Shown here: piece by piece, positions 1 to 6,117 of the stretch
Layout of the letters: each line of letters opens with the position of its first letter
How positions within the stretch are numbered: position 1 is the first letter of the stretch
From: an uncultured Lachnospiraceae bacterium
GTDB lineage: Bacteria; Bacillota; Clostridia; Lachnospirales; Lachnospiraceae
Direction of reading: 5' to 3'
Assembly (NCBI GenBank): GCA_946627575.1
Contig: CAMOVS010000050.1
Span: forward strand, 1 to 7,565
DNA: 7,565 bases
Notes under the pieces: generated by a model
Seen by the model: only the letters and a program-made list of their open reading frames with translations
Database searches by the model: none
What the model was told of the DNA's origin: nothing
Made by a program: the position numbers and the translations under genes

Positions 1-116
1 GGTTTTTCCTTAACTTCCGCTGCTCCTGCTTTTATTGCAATTCCATTCCATCCTATGCTGCTATCTTTACTTAATGGTCTCAGCCATCTTTCATTCAGCG
101 TCAGGACGACCTTCAA
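1..116 (-). CDS. Partial open frame of unknown function downstream of the RpiB-like gene, possible TTG start
   Basis: I do not recognise this product. Immediately after the TAA stop of the RpiB-like gene, and in the same frame, 39 codons stay open to the left edge. The translation starts GAA then TTG (114-116) and reads LKVVLTLNERWLRPL, later SIGWNGIAIKAG, with an amino-acid mix that looks protein-like. There is no ATG in this frame, and the nearest purine-rich stretch, AGAGG inside the rpiB-like end, lies about 14 nt before the TTG, which is long for a ribosome binding site. It could be a translationally coupled next gene of the operon, a stop-codon-interrupted extension, or chance. The true length is unknown because the window cuts it. 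Confidence 0.35.
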   Translation of the reverse strand, partial: MKVVLTLNERWLRPLSKDSSIGWNGIAIKAGAAEVKEK

Positions 117-119
117 TTC

Positions 120-563
120 TTATGCATAGACCTCTTCTTCATAATCCGCAATTCTCTGAACCTTAGGTACAGACCTTCCGTTCATATCAAAGGTTCCGGA
201 AAGGTATTCTTTTACCATAACCTTGGCCAGCTCGATACCGACAACCTGCTCGCCCATGGTAATGATATTGGCATGGTTGGAGAGCTCAGCCCTCTGTGCC
301 TGGTATACATCGTGGATACATGCTGCATAAGCACCTTTTACCTTGTTGGCTGCAATGGAAACACCGATGCCGGTACCGCAAACCAGGATACCCCTGTCAT
401 ACTTCTTAGCTGCAACGGCCTCAGCTACTTTAATAGCTACATTGGCATAGATCGGATCATCACTGCCGAAGTCCTCGACCTCATGACCCAGCTCTTTCAC
501 ATAATCCATCAGCTTTAACTTCATGCTGCTTGCGTTAGGATCACATCCGAATACTATTTTCAT
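120..563 (-). CDS. rpiB: RpiB/LacAB-family sugar-phosphate isomerase, variant active site
   Basis: 147-aa aldose-ketose isomerase of the RpiB/LacA/LacB fold, a cytoplasmic enzyme of usual family length. The start is set at ATG 561-563, where AAGGAG sits 6 nt upstream; an in-frame ATG at 620 would add 19 unlike-family residues and has no good binding site. The catalytic Cys62 lies in the hallmark GILVCGTGIG, followed by SIAANK. Two usual features are missing. The N-terminal DHAG motif reads DPNA (residues 8-11), and the ring-opening His of E. coli RpiB (H99, in QHNDTN) aligns with Ser95 in LSNHAN, with a His two residues later. A SDDPIYAN segment (34-41) replaces the usual DYPDYA region. It follows the divergent transketolase C subunit by 82 nt with no clear terminator between, so it is probably co-transcribed. 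Known family substrates include ribose-5-P, galactose-6-P, tetrose-P sugars and sulfoerythrose. The family is certain, the substrate is not. Confidence 0.9.
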   Translation of the reverse strand: MKIVFGCDPNASSMKLKLMDYVKELGHEVEDFGSDDPIYANVAIKVAEAVAAKKYDRGILVCGTGIGVSIAANKVKGAYAACIHDVYQAQRAELSNHANIITMGEQVVGIELAKVMVKEYLSGTFDMNGRSVPKVQRIADYEEEVYA

Positions 564-645
564 AATGAACTCCTTTTCTTCTTTTATATCATATCTATTA
601 TTTTCTATGTATTGGATCAACTCTTAACAGTTTATCCTGATCTGA

Positions 646-1584
646 TTATTTTCCAAGATAAGCTTTAACCGATTTGGCTATGCCCTTTGCATCCAGATCA
701 TAATAAGCCAGAAGTTCCTGATAATTGCTGCTGGTGGTAGCATAGATGTTGGGAATGCCCAGTCTCTTAACTGTCACGCCATCCATATCTGACAGGAGTT
801 CCGTCACCATGGAACCCATACCGCCATTGATATAATGCTCTTCCACGGTCACTACCTTCTTTGTCTCTGCTGCGGCATCCCGGATCAGGTCTTCATCCAG
901 GGGAAGAACGGTGGGAAGACCGATGATCTTAGCCTTAATGCCGGCTTCCTTAAGGATCTCATTGGCTTCTATGACATCCTTGGTGCAGGAACCTGTGGTG
1001 ATGATGGTGACATCTTCTCCATCCTGGATTATGTCACCCTTACCAATAACAAAGGGCTTTCTCTCGAAAAGTACCGGGATCTTAGGATTACCTATCCTCA
1101 TATAGACAGGTCCTTCGTACTCGATCATGGCCTTGCAGGCCTCCTCGATCTCCACCGGATCCTGGGGAGCAAGGATGGTCATGCCGGGAATCAGTCTCAT
1201 AAGACCGAAGTCATCCAGGCTCTGATGGGTTACGCCCAGGTCAGAGTAGGTGATGCCGCAGTTTCTTCCGACAAGCTTAACGTTCTGCTTCATGTAACCC
1301 ATATCATTTCTAACCATCTCATAGGGACGGCAGGTTACAAAGGGAGCGATAGCGCAGAATACCGGGATCTTGCCTGCTGTAGCCATACCGGCTGCCATGC
1401 CGACAGCACCCTGCTCCATGATACCACACTCAAAATATCTCTCCGGGAACTGGTCGATAAAATCACCGAATCCGGAACTCTTCCCGCTATCTGCGGAAAA
1501 TACTACGACGTCTTTATTCTCTTTGGCAATTTCAGTAACTGCTTTTCCAAATGTTTTTCTGGGATCCATTAATTCGCCGATCAT
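646..1584 (-). CDS. Transketolase C-terminal subunit, divergent copy (set 1)
   Basis: 312-aa C-terminal half of a split transketolase: the pyrimidine-binding domain followed by the transketolase C domain. It must pair with the N subunit encoded just upstream to bind thiamine diphosphate (ThDP). The catalytic Glu57 that activates the ThDP aminopyrimidine lies in FECGIMEQG. Positions matching the donor/acceptor phosphate contacts of known transketolases are kept: Arg9 (DPRKTFG), His120 (GVTHQ) and Arg163 (YMRIG). The C-terminal DTFGESG signature of the set 2 paralogue is replaced by NIYATTSSN (279-287). The ATG at 1582-1584 shares one base with the stop of the N subunit (TAATG), and GGAGG lies 10 nt upstream, which implies translational coupling and equal subunit synthesis. 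A second ATG at codon 6 has a weaker binding site. The ketol donor and acceptor cannot be told from sequence. Confidence 0.93.
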   Translation of the reverse strand: MIGELMDPRKTFGKAVTEIAKENKDVVVFSADSGKSSGFGDFIDQFPERYFECGIMEQGAVGMAAGMATAGKIPVFCAIAPFVTCRPYEMVRNDMGYMKQNVKLVGRNCGITYSDLGVTHQSLDDFGLMRLIPGMTILAPQDPVEIEEACKAMIEYEGPVYMRIGNPKIPVLFERKPFVIGKGDIIQDGEDVTIITTGSCTKDVIEANEILKEAGIKAKIIGLPTVLPLDEDLIRDAAAETKKVVTVEEHYINGGMGSMVTELLSDMDGVTVKRLGIPNIYATTSSNYQELLAYYDLDAKGIAKSVKAYLGK

Positions 1585-2447
1585 TATACCAGTTCCTCCT
1601 TCTCCTTCTCAAGTTTGCTTACCAGCTCTGCCATCTCCTTCTCTGCCTGATCCAGTAACTCTTCCGTAGCATTCCAGAAATGGAATCCTGCCTTATTCTC
1701 TCCAAATGAAAGACCCTTGGCTTTCACCGTATCACACAAAATCATAGTTGGCTTACCTTTCTCCTCCGGTATGCTGTCCAGAGCATCAAGGATCTGGTTC
1801 ATATCATTTCCATCGATATACTTAACAGCCCAGCCAAATGCCTTAAACTTCTCATCGATGGGACGCATATCCATAACCTTGGTAACATCTCCACTGATCT
1901 GGAGACCATTATTATCGACAAATACCACCAGGTTGTCCAGACCGAATTTGGCCGCTGCCACAGCTGCTTCCCAGTTGGATCCTTCCGGAAGCTCACCATC
2001 ACCCGTGATGGCATATACTTTATAGTCTTTTCCATCCAGCTTTCCGGCCATGGCCATTCCGTTGGCGATAGACATGCCGTGTCCGAGTGCTCCTGTGTTT
2101 GCTTCTACTCCCGGGAGCTTATGCATATCCGGATGCCCCGGAATCTTGGCAGCAAGCTTTCCGTAAGTATCAAGGACTTCTTTATCAAAGAAACCCTTCT
2201 CAGCAAGAACTGCATACTGGGCCAGGCATTTATGTCCTGCAGACAGAAGGAAACGGTCCCTGTCCTCCATTTTCGGATTCTCCGGATCTACATTCATCTT
2301 GTCAAAATATAATGCTGTGACGATATCCAGAGAAGATAAAGCACCTCCTACATGGCCATGCCCTCCGGCCCTGACCATCCGAAGCACATTCTGTCTGCAC
2401 TTCGCAGCCTGAAGCTTCAGGTTAGCAACTCGTTTTTTATCAGCCAT
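1584..2447 (-). CDS. Transketolase N-terminal subunit, divergent copy (set 1)
   Basis: 287-aa N-terminal half of a split transketolase, carrying the ThDP diphosphate-binding fold. The ThDP motif runs from GDG (149-151) to NN (179-180). Core His residues are kept: His32 (GHVGG), His72 (SAGH), His104 (GHPDM) and His256. The surroundings differ from the canonical set 2 copy: GHVGGALS instead of GHPGGSLS, GALGHG instead of GSLGQG, GELPEGSNWEA instead of GEIQEGQVWEA, and FHFWNAT instead of WHGKAPN around the last His. These loops line the substrate channel in transketolases, so altered substrate choice is likely; that step is inference. It ends in a Lys/Glu-rich helix (about 262-285). It is the first gene of an operon with the C subunit and the RpiB-like isomerase, about 66 nt below a strong promoter with an embedded operator. 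Start ATG 2445-2447, with AGAGG about 11 nt upstream. Confidence 0.93.
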   Translation of the reverse strand: MADKKRVANLKLQAAKCRQNVLRMVRAGGHGHVGGALSSLDIVTALYFDKMNVDPENPKMEDRDRFLLSAGHKCLAQYAVLAEKGFFDKEVLDTYGKLAAKIPGHPDMHKLPGVEANTGALGHGMSIANGMAMAGKLDGKDYKVYAITGDGELPEGSNWEAAVAAAKFGLDNLVVFVDNNGLQISGDVTKVMDMRPIDEKFKAFGWAVKYIDGNDMNQILDALDSIPEEKGKPTMILCDTVKAKGLSFGENKAGFHFWNATEELLDQAEKEMAELVSKLEKEKEELV

Positions 2448-2519
2448 TTTCCTATTACCTCTCTTTCCGGTCTCTTATATTTCTTATCTCTATGCTGTAA
2501 AACCACTCACGATAACAGG

Positions 2520-2548
2520 AGTATATCATACTTGTATATACATGTCAA
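2520..2548 (-). promoter_or_regulatory. Sigma-A promoter P1 for the divergent transketolase-isomerase operon
   Basis: On the minus strand TTGACA (2543-2548) is followed after exactly 17 bases by TATACT (2520-2525), preceded by TG one base away, making an extended -10. This is a near-consensus vegetative promoter. Predicted start of transcription is around 2513, giving a leader of about 66 nt before the ATG at 2447. The spacer holds the operator described separately, so a bound repressor would block RNA polymerase directly. Confidence 0.85.
2530..2545. promoter_or_regulatory. Palindromic GntR-type operator O1 inside promoter P1
   Basis: The 16 bases ACTTGTATATACATGT form an imperfect palindrome (14 of 16 positions symmetric) with a TGTATATACA core. 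This resembles operators of GntR-superfamily sugar repressors, for example the TTGTATATACAA sites known for TreR. It fills most of the -35/-10 spacer of P1, and a nearly identical copy sits at the same place in P2. No regulator gene lies in this window. Confidence 0.75.
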
Positions 2549-2569
2549 TACTTGAATTGTATTATCTAT

Positions 2570-2625
2570 ATAACTAAATAACAATCCCCCGCAACTGCAG
2601 CCAGACAGGCCAGGTCACGGGGGAT
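2570..2625 (-). terminator. Intrinsic terminator after the canonical transketolase C subunit
   Basis: Arms at 2614-2625 and 2584-2595 can form a 12-bp stem on the minus strand: eight Watson-Crick pairs including five C-G in a row, then two G-T wobbles and two more pairs, with an 18-nt loop. A T-rich but interrupted tract (TGTTATTTAGTTA, 2571-2583) follows. It lies 53 nt past the stop at 2679 and upstream of P1, so it separates the two transketolase operons. The tail is weaker than ideal, so some readthrough is possible. Confidence 0.75.
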
Positions 2626-2678
2626 CCTATTAGCTCAAGGTATTATTGCCAAAAGATCTGTAGTTTTAATTAAGTATA

Positions 2679-3614
2679 TTACACAAATTCTTTGACCTTC
2701 CGGCAGATGCTCTCCGCATCGATACCATATTTTTTAATCAGCTCCGCAGCAGGACCGGACTCGCCGAAGGTATCCTCGATGCCGATCCGGAGGGTGGGAA
2801 CCGGACATTTTGTTCCGAGGACCTCGGATACAGCTCCGCCAAGACCGCCCAGGACGGAATGCTCTTCTATGGTAACAACCTTGCCGGTCTTACCGGCGGA
2901 AGCAACCAGCAGTTCCTCATCAATCGGCTTGATGGTATGGATGTTAATGACCTCTGCATCGATTCCTTCTTTTTCCAGCATCAAAGCTGCTTCAAGAGCC
3001 TCGCTGACGCAGAGGCCTGTTGCCACCAGGGTTACATCCTTTCCTTCTTTCAGGGTGATTCCCTTGCCAATCTCAAAATGATAGCTTTCTTCATCATTTA
3101 TAACCGGAACAGCCAATCTTCCAAAGCGAAGGTAGACAGGACCATCATGGAGGTAGGCTGCCTCAACGGCCGCCTTTGCTTCCACATCATCTGCCGGGCA
3201 AATAACAGTCATACCGGGAATCACTCTCATGAGGGCGATGTCTTCGTTACACTGGTGGGTTGCCCCGTCCTCCCCTACAGAGATACCGGCATGGGTAGCG
3301 CCAATCTTAACATTCAGGTGAGGATATCCGATGGAATTACGGATCTGTTCGAAAGCTCTTCCTGCGGCAAACATAGCAAAGGTGCTGGCAAAGGGTACTT
3401 TACCGGTTGTCGCAATACCTGCCGCAATACCCATCATATTTCCCTCAGCGATACCACAATCGATGTGGCGGTCCGGAAAGGCTTTCTGGAAGGTACTGGT
3501 CTTGGTAGCCCCTGCCAGATCGGCGTCCAGTACTACAAGATCCTGATACTTCTCACCCAGCTCCTTCAGAGCATTACCATAACTTTCTCTGGTTGCAATC
3601 TTCTTTCCTGCCAT
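2679..3614 (-). CDS. Transketolase C-terminal subunit, canonical copy (set 2)
   Basis: 311-aa C-terminal half of a split transketolase, the partner of the N subunit just upstream. Catalytic Glu57 lies in IDCGIAEGN. Predicted phosphate-contact positions are Arg9 (ATRESYG), His120 (GATHQ) and Arg163 (YLRFG), the same residue numbers as in the set 1 paralogue. The classic GEDGATHQ and DTFGESG signatures are both intact. The start is taken as ATG 3612-3614, whose first base overlaps the TGA stop of the N subunit (TGATG), with AGGTGA upstream; a GTG one codon earlier is also possible (312 aa). Expected role: with ThDP and a divalent cation it moves two-carbon ketol units between sugar phosphates in the non-oxidative pentose phosphate pathway. 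This copy looks like the ordinary enzyme, and a terminator follows it. Confidence 0.95.
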   Translation of the reverse strand: MAGKKIATRESYGNALKELGEKYQDLVVLDADLAGATKTSTFQKAFPDRHIDCGIAEGNMMGIAAGIATTGKVPFASTFAMFAAGRAFEQIRNSIGYPHLNVKIGATHAGISVGEDGATHQCNEDIALMRVIPGMTVICPADDVEAKAAVEAAYLHDGPVYLRFGRLAVPVINDEESYHFEIGKGITLKEGKDVTLVATGLCVSEALEAALMLEKEGIDAEVINIHTIKPIDEELLVASAGKTGKVVTIEEHSVLGGLGGAVSEVLGTKCPVPTLRIGIEDTFGESGPAAELIKKYGIDAESICRKVKEFV

Positions 3615-4441
3615 CACGCCTCACCTGCTTTCTCTAATTCTTCCATAGCCTGCTTGTACTCATCATCATTGGGAGCCTTTCCATGCCATCCTGCCTGGTC
3701 TTCCATAAAAGAAACTCCTTTTCCTTTCACAGTCTTCATGACAATGGCCACCGGCTGACCATCCGTTAAACGGGCCTCATTAAAAGCCTTATCCAGCTGG
3801 TCAAAATCATTTCCGTCTTCTACGGCAATCACCTTAAAGTTAAAAGCAGCGAACTTATCGATGATCGGATAAGGTGAACATACATCATCAATCTTTCCAT
3901 CAATCTGCAGCCCATTATTATCCACGATAACAATCAGATTGTCCAGCTTCTTGGCTCCGGCGAACATGGCCGCCTCCCACACCTGGCCTTCCTGGATCTC
4001 TCCATCTCCCAAAAGGGTAAATACCCTGTAATCCTCATTAAAGAGTTTGGCGCTCAGCGCCATGCCAACCGCTGCGGAGATTCCCTGTCCCAGGGATCCG
4101 CTGGTCATATCAACACCGGGTATATGCTTCATATCCGGATGTCCCTGAAGATAGGAACCTGTATGACGGAGGGTCTTAAGATCCTCTACCGGAAAATAAC
4201 CCTTCTCAGCCAGACAGGAATAAAGGGCAGGAGCATTGTGACCCTTGGACAACACAAAACGATCCCTGTCTGCCTTGTCAGGATTCTTAGGATCCACATT
4301 CATTTCTTCAAAATACAGGTATGTCATCACATCCGCTGCGGAAAGAGAACCGCCCGGATGTCCTGATTTAGCAGAGTAAACAGCGGTCACAATATCCTTT
4401 CGAATCTGATTGGCTGTCTTCTGCAGCATTTCTTTATTCAT
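3614..4441 (-). CDS. Transketolase N-terminal subunit, canonical copy (set 2)
   Basis: 275-aa N-terminal half of a split transketolase with textbook motifs: SGHPGGSLSA (His28), LSKGH (His68), QGHPDM, GSLGQG, a ThDP motif from GDG (145-147) to NN (175-176), and WHGKAPN (His253). Start choice: an in-frame ATG exists at 4460-4462, but the seven codons it would add (MKRRKSR) are themselves the ribosome binding site AAAGGAG, so translation most likely begins at ATG 4439-4441 (MNKEML), about 10 nt after AGGAG. It overlaps the C subunit by one base (TGATG), so the two subunits should be made in equal amounts. Upstream lies the strong terminator of the transaldolase-like gene, and I see no convincing promoter in the roughly 100 nt between, so its transcription start is unresolved. 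Confidence 0.95.
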   Translation of the reverse strand: MNKEMLQKTANQIRKDIVTAVYSAKSGHPGGSLSAADVMTYLYFEEMNVDPKNPDKADRDRFVLSKGHNAPALYSCLAEKGYFPVEDLKTLRHTGSYLQGHPDMKHIPGVDMTSGSLGQGISAAVGMALSAKLFNEDYRVFTLLGDGEIQEGQVWEAAMFAGAKKLDNLIVIVDNNGLQIDGKIDDVCSPYPIIDKFAAFNFKVIAVEDGNDFDQLDKAFNEARLTDGQPVAIVMKTVKGKGVSFMEDQAGWHGKAPNDDEYKQAMEELEKAGEA

Positions 4442-4548
4442 TCTGCTTTTTCTCCTTTTCATACTATTACTTTCTTCTTACAATGAATTCCGTCAGCTTG
4501 TCTGTGCATGAACTATTGAATCCACAGCGGCATAAGAGGAATCATTGC

Positions 4549-4588
4549 AAAAAATAATCCCTTCCATATATGAATATGAAAGGGATTA
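4549..4588 (-). terminator. Strong intrinsic terminator after the transaldolase-like gene
   Basis: On the minus strand a 9-bp stem (4580-4588 with 4555-4563, TAATCCCTT against AAGGGATTA) continues past one mismatch into four more pairs, with a 6-nt loop, and is followed directly by six T residues (4549-4554). This is a standard rho-independent terminator, 54 nt past the stop codon at 4643. The plus-strand reading lacks a T run, so it acts in one direction. Confidence 0.9.
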
Positions 4589-4642
4589 CTGATTGTATCA
4601 ATTATCGCTCAGTCATATCACCGTATGACCGTATCATTCTGA

Positions 4643-5944
4643 TTATTTCTGGCCGTTAGCGGCGTTCATGAATCTTCTCTGATAGCTGATTACCTGGTTG
4701 GTCGATGTGAATCTTGCCAGGTAGTTGGGCTCAGCTGTGATGACAACCTTCTTGTTCATATCTACGAACTCAGGCTCAGCAAGCAGCTTGTCGATATCCG
4801 GATAGTTGTAAGGTCCTTCCATGGAGCAAACGATCAGGCGGGTATCCTTAAGGTTGCTGTTCTTAAGAACGCGGAGGTTATGACGCATTCCGTCAAGACC
4901 ATCGCTGCCCTGTGCATCTTCAAAGTGACGATACTTAATGATATCCTTACCAAACTTAAGAACCTCAGCCAGCGGCATATCCTTATCAGCCTCTGTGTAG
5001 TAATCGTTGGCGATAAAGTAGTCTCTCAGACTCTCAAGAGCCTTGGTATCATTGGAAGCCTCAAACTGGTTGACGAACTTCTGGATGTTAGTGGACTGCA
5101 CCAGACGATGTCTTAAGAAGGTATTGATAAAGTAGGGTCTTGCCTGAAGAGCCATCAGAGTCTGGAATGGCTCAAACATCAGTGTGAAGTTCACACGGTA
5201 TCCAAGCTGCTGAAGCTTGAGGGCAAGGTTGTGTCCACGAAGAGCATTGGCTGTGCCAACATTATCAAATCTTGCATCCAGCTTCTTGTTGCCGGTAAGG
5301 AGCTGTCCAACATTCTCAGGTGTTACAGCACCTGTGTGGGGAACCTTAACAACCAGACGATACTTGGAGAACATCTCCTCGAACTTCTGAACCTCTTCCA
5401 GAATCTTGTTAAAATCAGACTCGAAGGGGTTGTTCAGCTCAACACTGATATCACATCCGGGTCCAAGGATCCTTGCGATCTCTGCCATAACCTCATCACG
5501 GGTCTTATATTTATTTCCAACGTTGGCATTCGGATTGTTGATGAAAAGATCATAGATGATTCCGGGATTACAGGTCAGGTTGGAGATCAGCGGGCTGATC
5601 GGCTCAACTTCATAAGGATTCGCACTGTCTGCGGAGAAAAGAACGTTGGTAGGACGCTCGATACCATTCTTATCATAGGAAATATCACGTACAAGATCTA
5701 CTCTGAGAACCTGATCCTTGTCCAGGGTAATCTCTCTCTTGAAGCCGGCAGGTGTCTCCCCTTCCGGTACGTCAAATGTAGCAATAACATCCTTAAACTG
5801 GTCTGTTACGCCAACAAACTTAGCGATCTGAGTAAGATCCTTATAGTCCTCCATGCTGATGGGCATATCTTTCACACGCTCAACAAATGCTTCCTCGCCT
5901 CTGACAGCTTCCAGTCCAAGTGAAGTCAGGTTCACATTAATCAT
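4643..5944 (-). CDS. Large divergent transaldolase-family protein
   Basis: 433 aa, against about 317 for E. coli TalB and about 220 for the short fructose-6-P aldolases. The transaldolase TIM-barrel motifs are present in order: FSADSAN (Asp106, TalB D17), LTCNPGII (Asn126, N35), ISVEL (Glu169, E96), VVKVPHTG (Lys200, the Schiff-base lysine, K132) and NFTLMF (Asn252 and Thr254, N154 and T156). The catalytic set is thus complete. Differences: about 90 extra N-terminal residues, about 30 inserted residues between the Lys strand and NFTL (around 203-250), and a changed phosphate pocket. In an ungapped reading TalB S176 becomes Asn274 and R181 becomes His279, flanked by Arg278 and Arg280. The TalB correspondences are from memory. 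It should move dihydroxyacetone units between sugars, but the substrate may not be the usual one. Start ATG 5942-5944 has AGGAGGG six bases upstream. It is monocistronic: promoter P2 in front, strong terminator behind. Confidence 0.82.
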   Translation of the reverse strand: MINVNLTSLGLEAVRGEEAFVERVKDMPISMEDYKDLTQIAKFVGVTDQFKDVIATFDVPEGETPAGFKREITLDKDQVLRVDLVRDISYDKNGIERPTNVLFSADSANPYEVEPISPLISNLTCNPGIIYDLFINNPNANVGNKYKTRDEVMAEIARILGPGCDISVELNNPFESDFNKILEEVQKFEEMFSKYRLVVKVPHTGAVTPENVGQLLTGNKKLDARFDNVGTANALRGHNLALKLQQLGYRVNFTLMFEPFQTLMALQARPYFINTFLRHRLVQSTNIQKFVNQFEASNDTKALESLRDYFIANDYYTEADKDMPLAEVLKFGKDIIKYRHFEDAQGSDGLDGMRHNLRVLKNSNLKDTRLIVCSMEGPYNYPDIDKLLAEPEFVDMNKKVVITAEPNYLARFTSTNQVISYQRRFMNAANGQK

Positions 5945-6009
5945 TTTATTCCCTCCTGATTATTCATATATGTTTTGTTTTTCAATGTGGTTACTTTGGC
6001 TCTGTCCGT

Positions 6010-6038
6010 ATACTATCATACTTGTATATACCTGTCAA
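6010..6038 (-). promoter_or_regulatory. Sigma-A promoter P2 for the transaldolase-like gene
   Basis: Minus-strand TTGACA (6033-6038), a 17-base spacer and TAGTAT (6010-6015) with an upstream TG (extended -10). The -35 is perfect; the -10 matches consensus at 4 of 6. Predicted start near 6003 gives a leader of about 58 nt. Spacing and spacer sequence match P1 almost base for base. A-rich minus-strand DNA (about 6043-6070) directly upstream could act as an UP-like element. Confidence 0.8.
6020..6035. promoter_or_regulatory. Palindromic GntR-type operator O2 inside promoter P2
   Basis: The 16 bases ACTTGTATATACCTGT differ from O1 at one position and occupy the same place between -35 and -10. 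The one change lowers the symmetry slightly, so affinity may differ from O1. A short perfect palindrome TTGTACAA (6046-6053) lies just upstream of the -35 and might be an extra half-site, but it is short enough to be chance. Confidence 0.75.
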
Positions 6039-6117
6039 TAACTTTTTGTACAACCTTTTTTTATTTTTTCAAGTAACAGAATTACTCTTTTTGTTTCATG
6101 ATAGAGTGCCCACAGTA

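Noticed and set aside
564..620. Upstream ATG at 620 extending the RpiB-like protein by 19 residues
   Set aside because: The added residues do not resemble the family N-terminus, and AAGGAG sits 6 nt before the internal ATG at 563, which gives the standard MKIVFGCD start.
564..645. Possible terminator or attenuator between transketolase C (set 1) and the isomerase
   Set aside because: The only foldable element (GATC and AACT pairing with AGTT and GATC, with a 6-nt bulge) is weak and has no T tract, so I treat the genes as one transcript.
835..1572. Long plus-strand open frames, such as 835-1572, 2859-3758 and 5231-5923
   Set aside because: They lie antisense to well-recognised genes, carry no family motifs, have no convincing ribosome binding sites, and their translations look like antisense products.
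2448..2519. Riboswitch or structured leader in the 5' UTRs of the two regulated operons
   Set aside because: The leaders are only about 58-66 nt, show no matching conserved blocks, and the operator already explains shared control.
2547..2564. AATAC/GTATT inverted repeat just upstream of P1 as a second operator
   Set aside because: Arms of only 5 bp in A/T-rich DNA with no counterpart at P2; likely chance.
4442..4462. ATG at 4460-4462 as the start of the canonical transketolase N subunit
   Set aside because: The extra codons consist of the ribosome binding site of the ATG at 4441 and encode a basic stretch not seen in the family.
6060..6100. Hairpin AGTAA/TTACT near T-rich DNA as a terminator after larE
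   Set aside because: The stem has only 5 A/T-rich pairs and the T run is on the wrong side for minus-strand transcription. No plus-strand gene ends here either.
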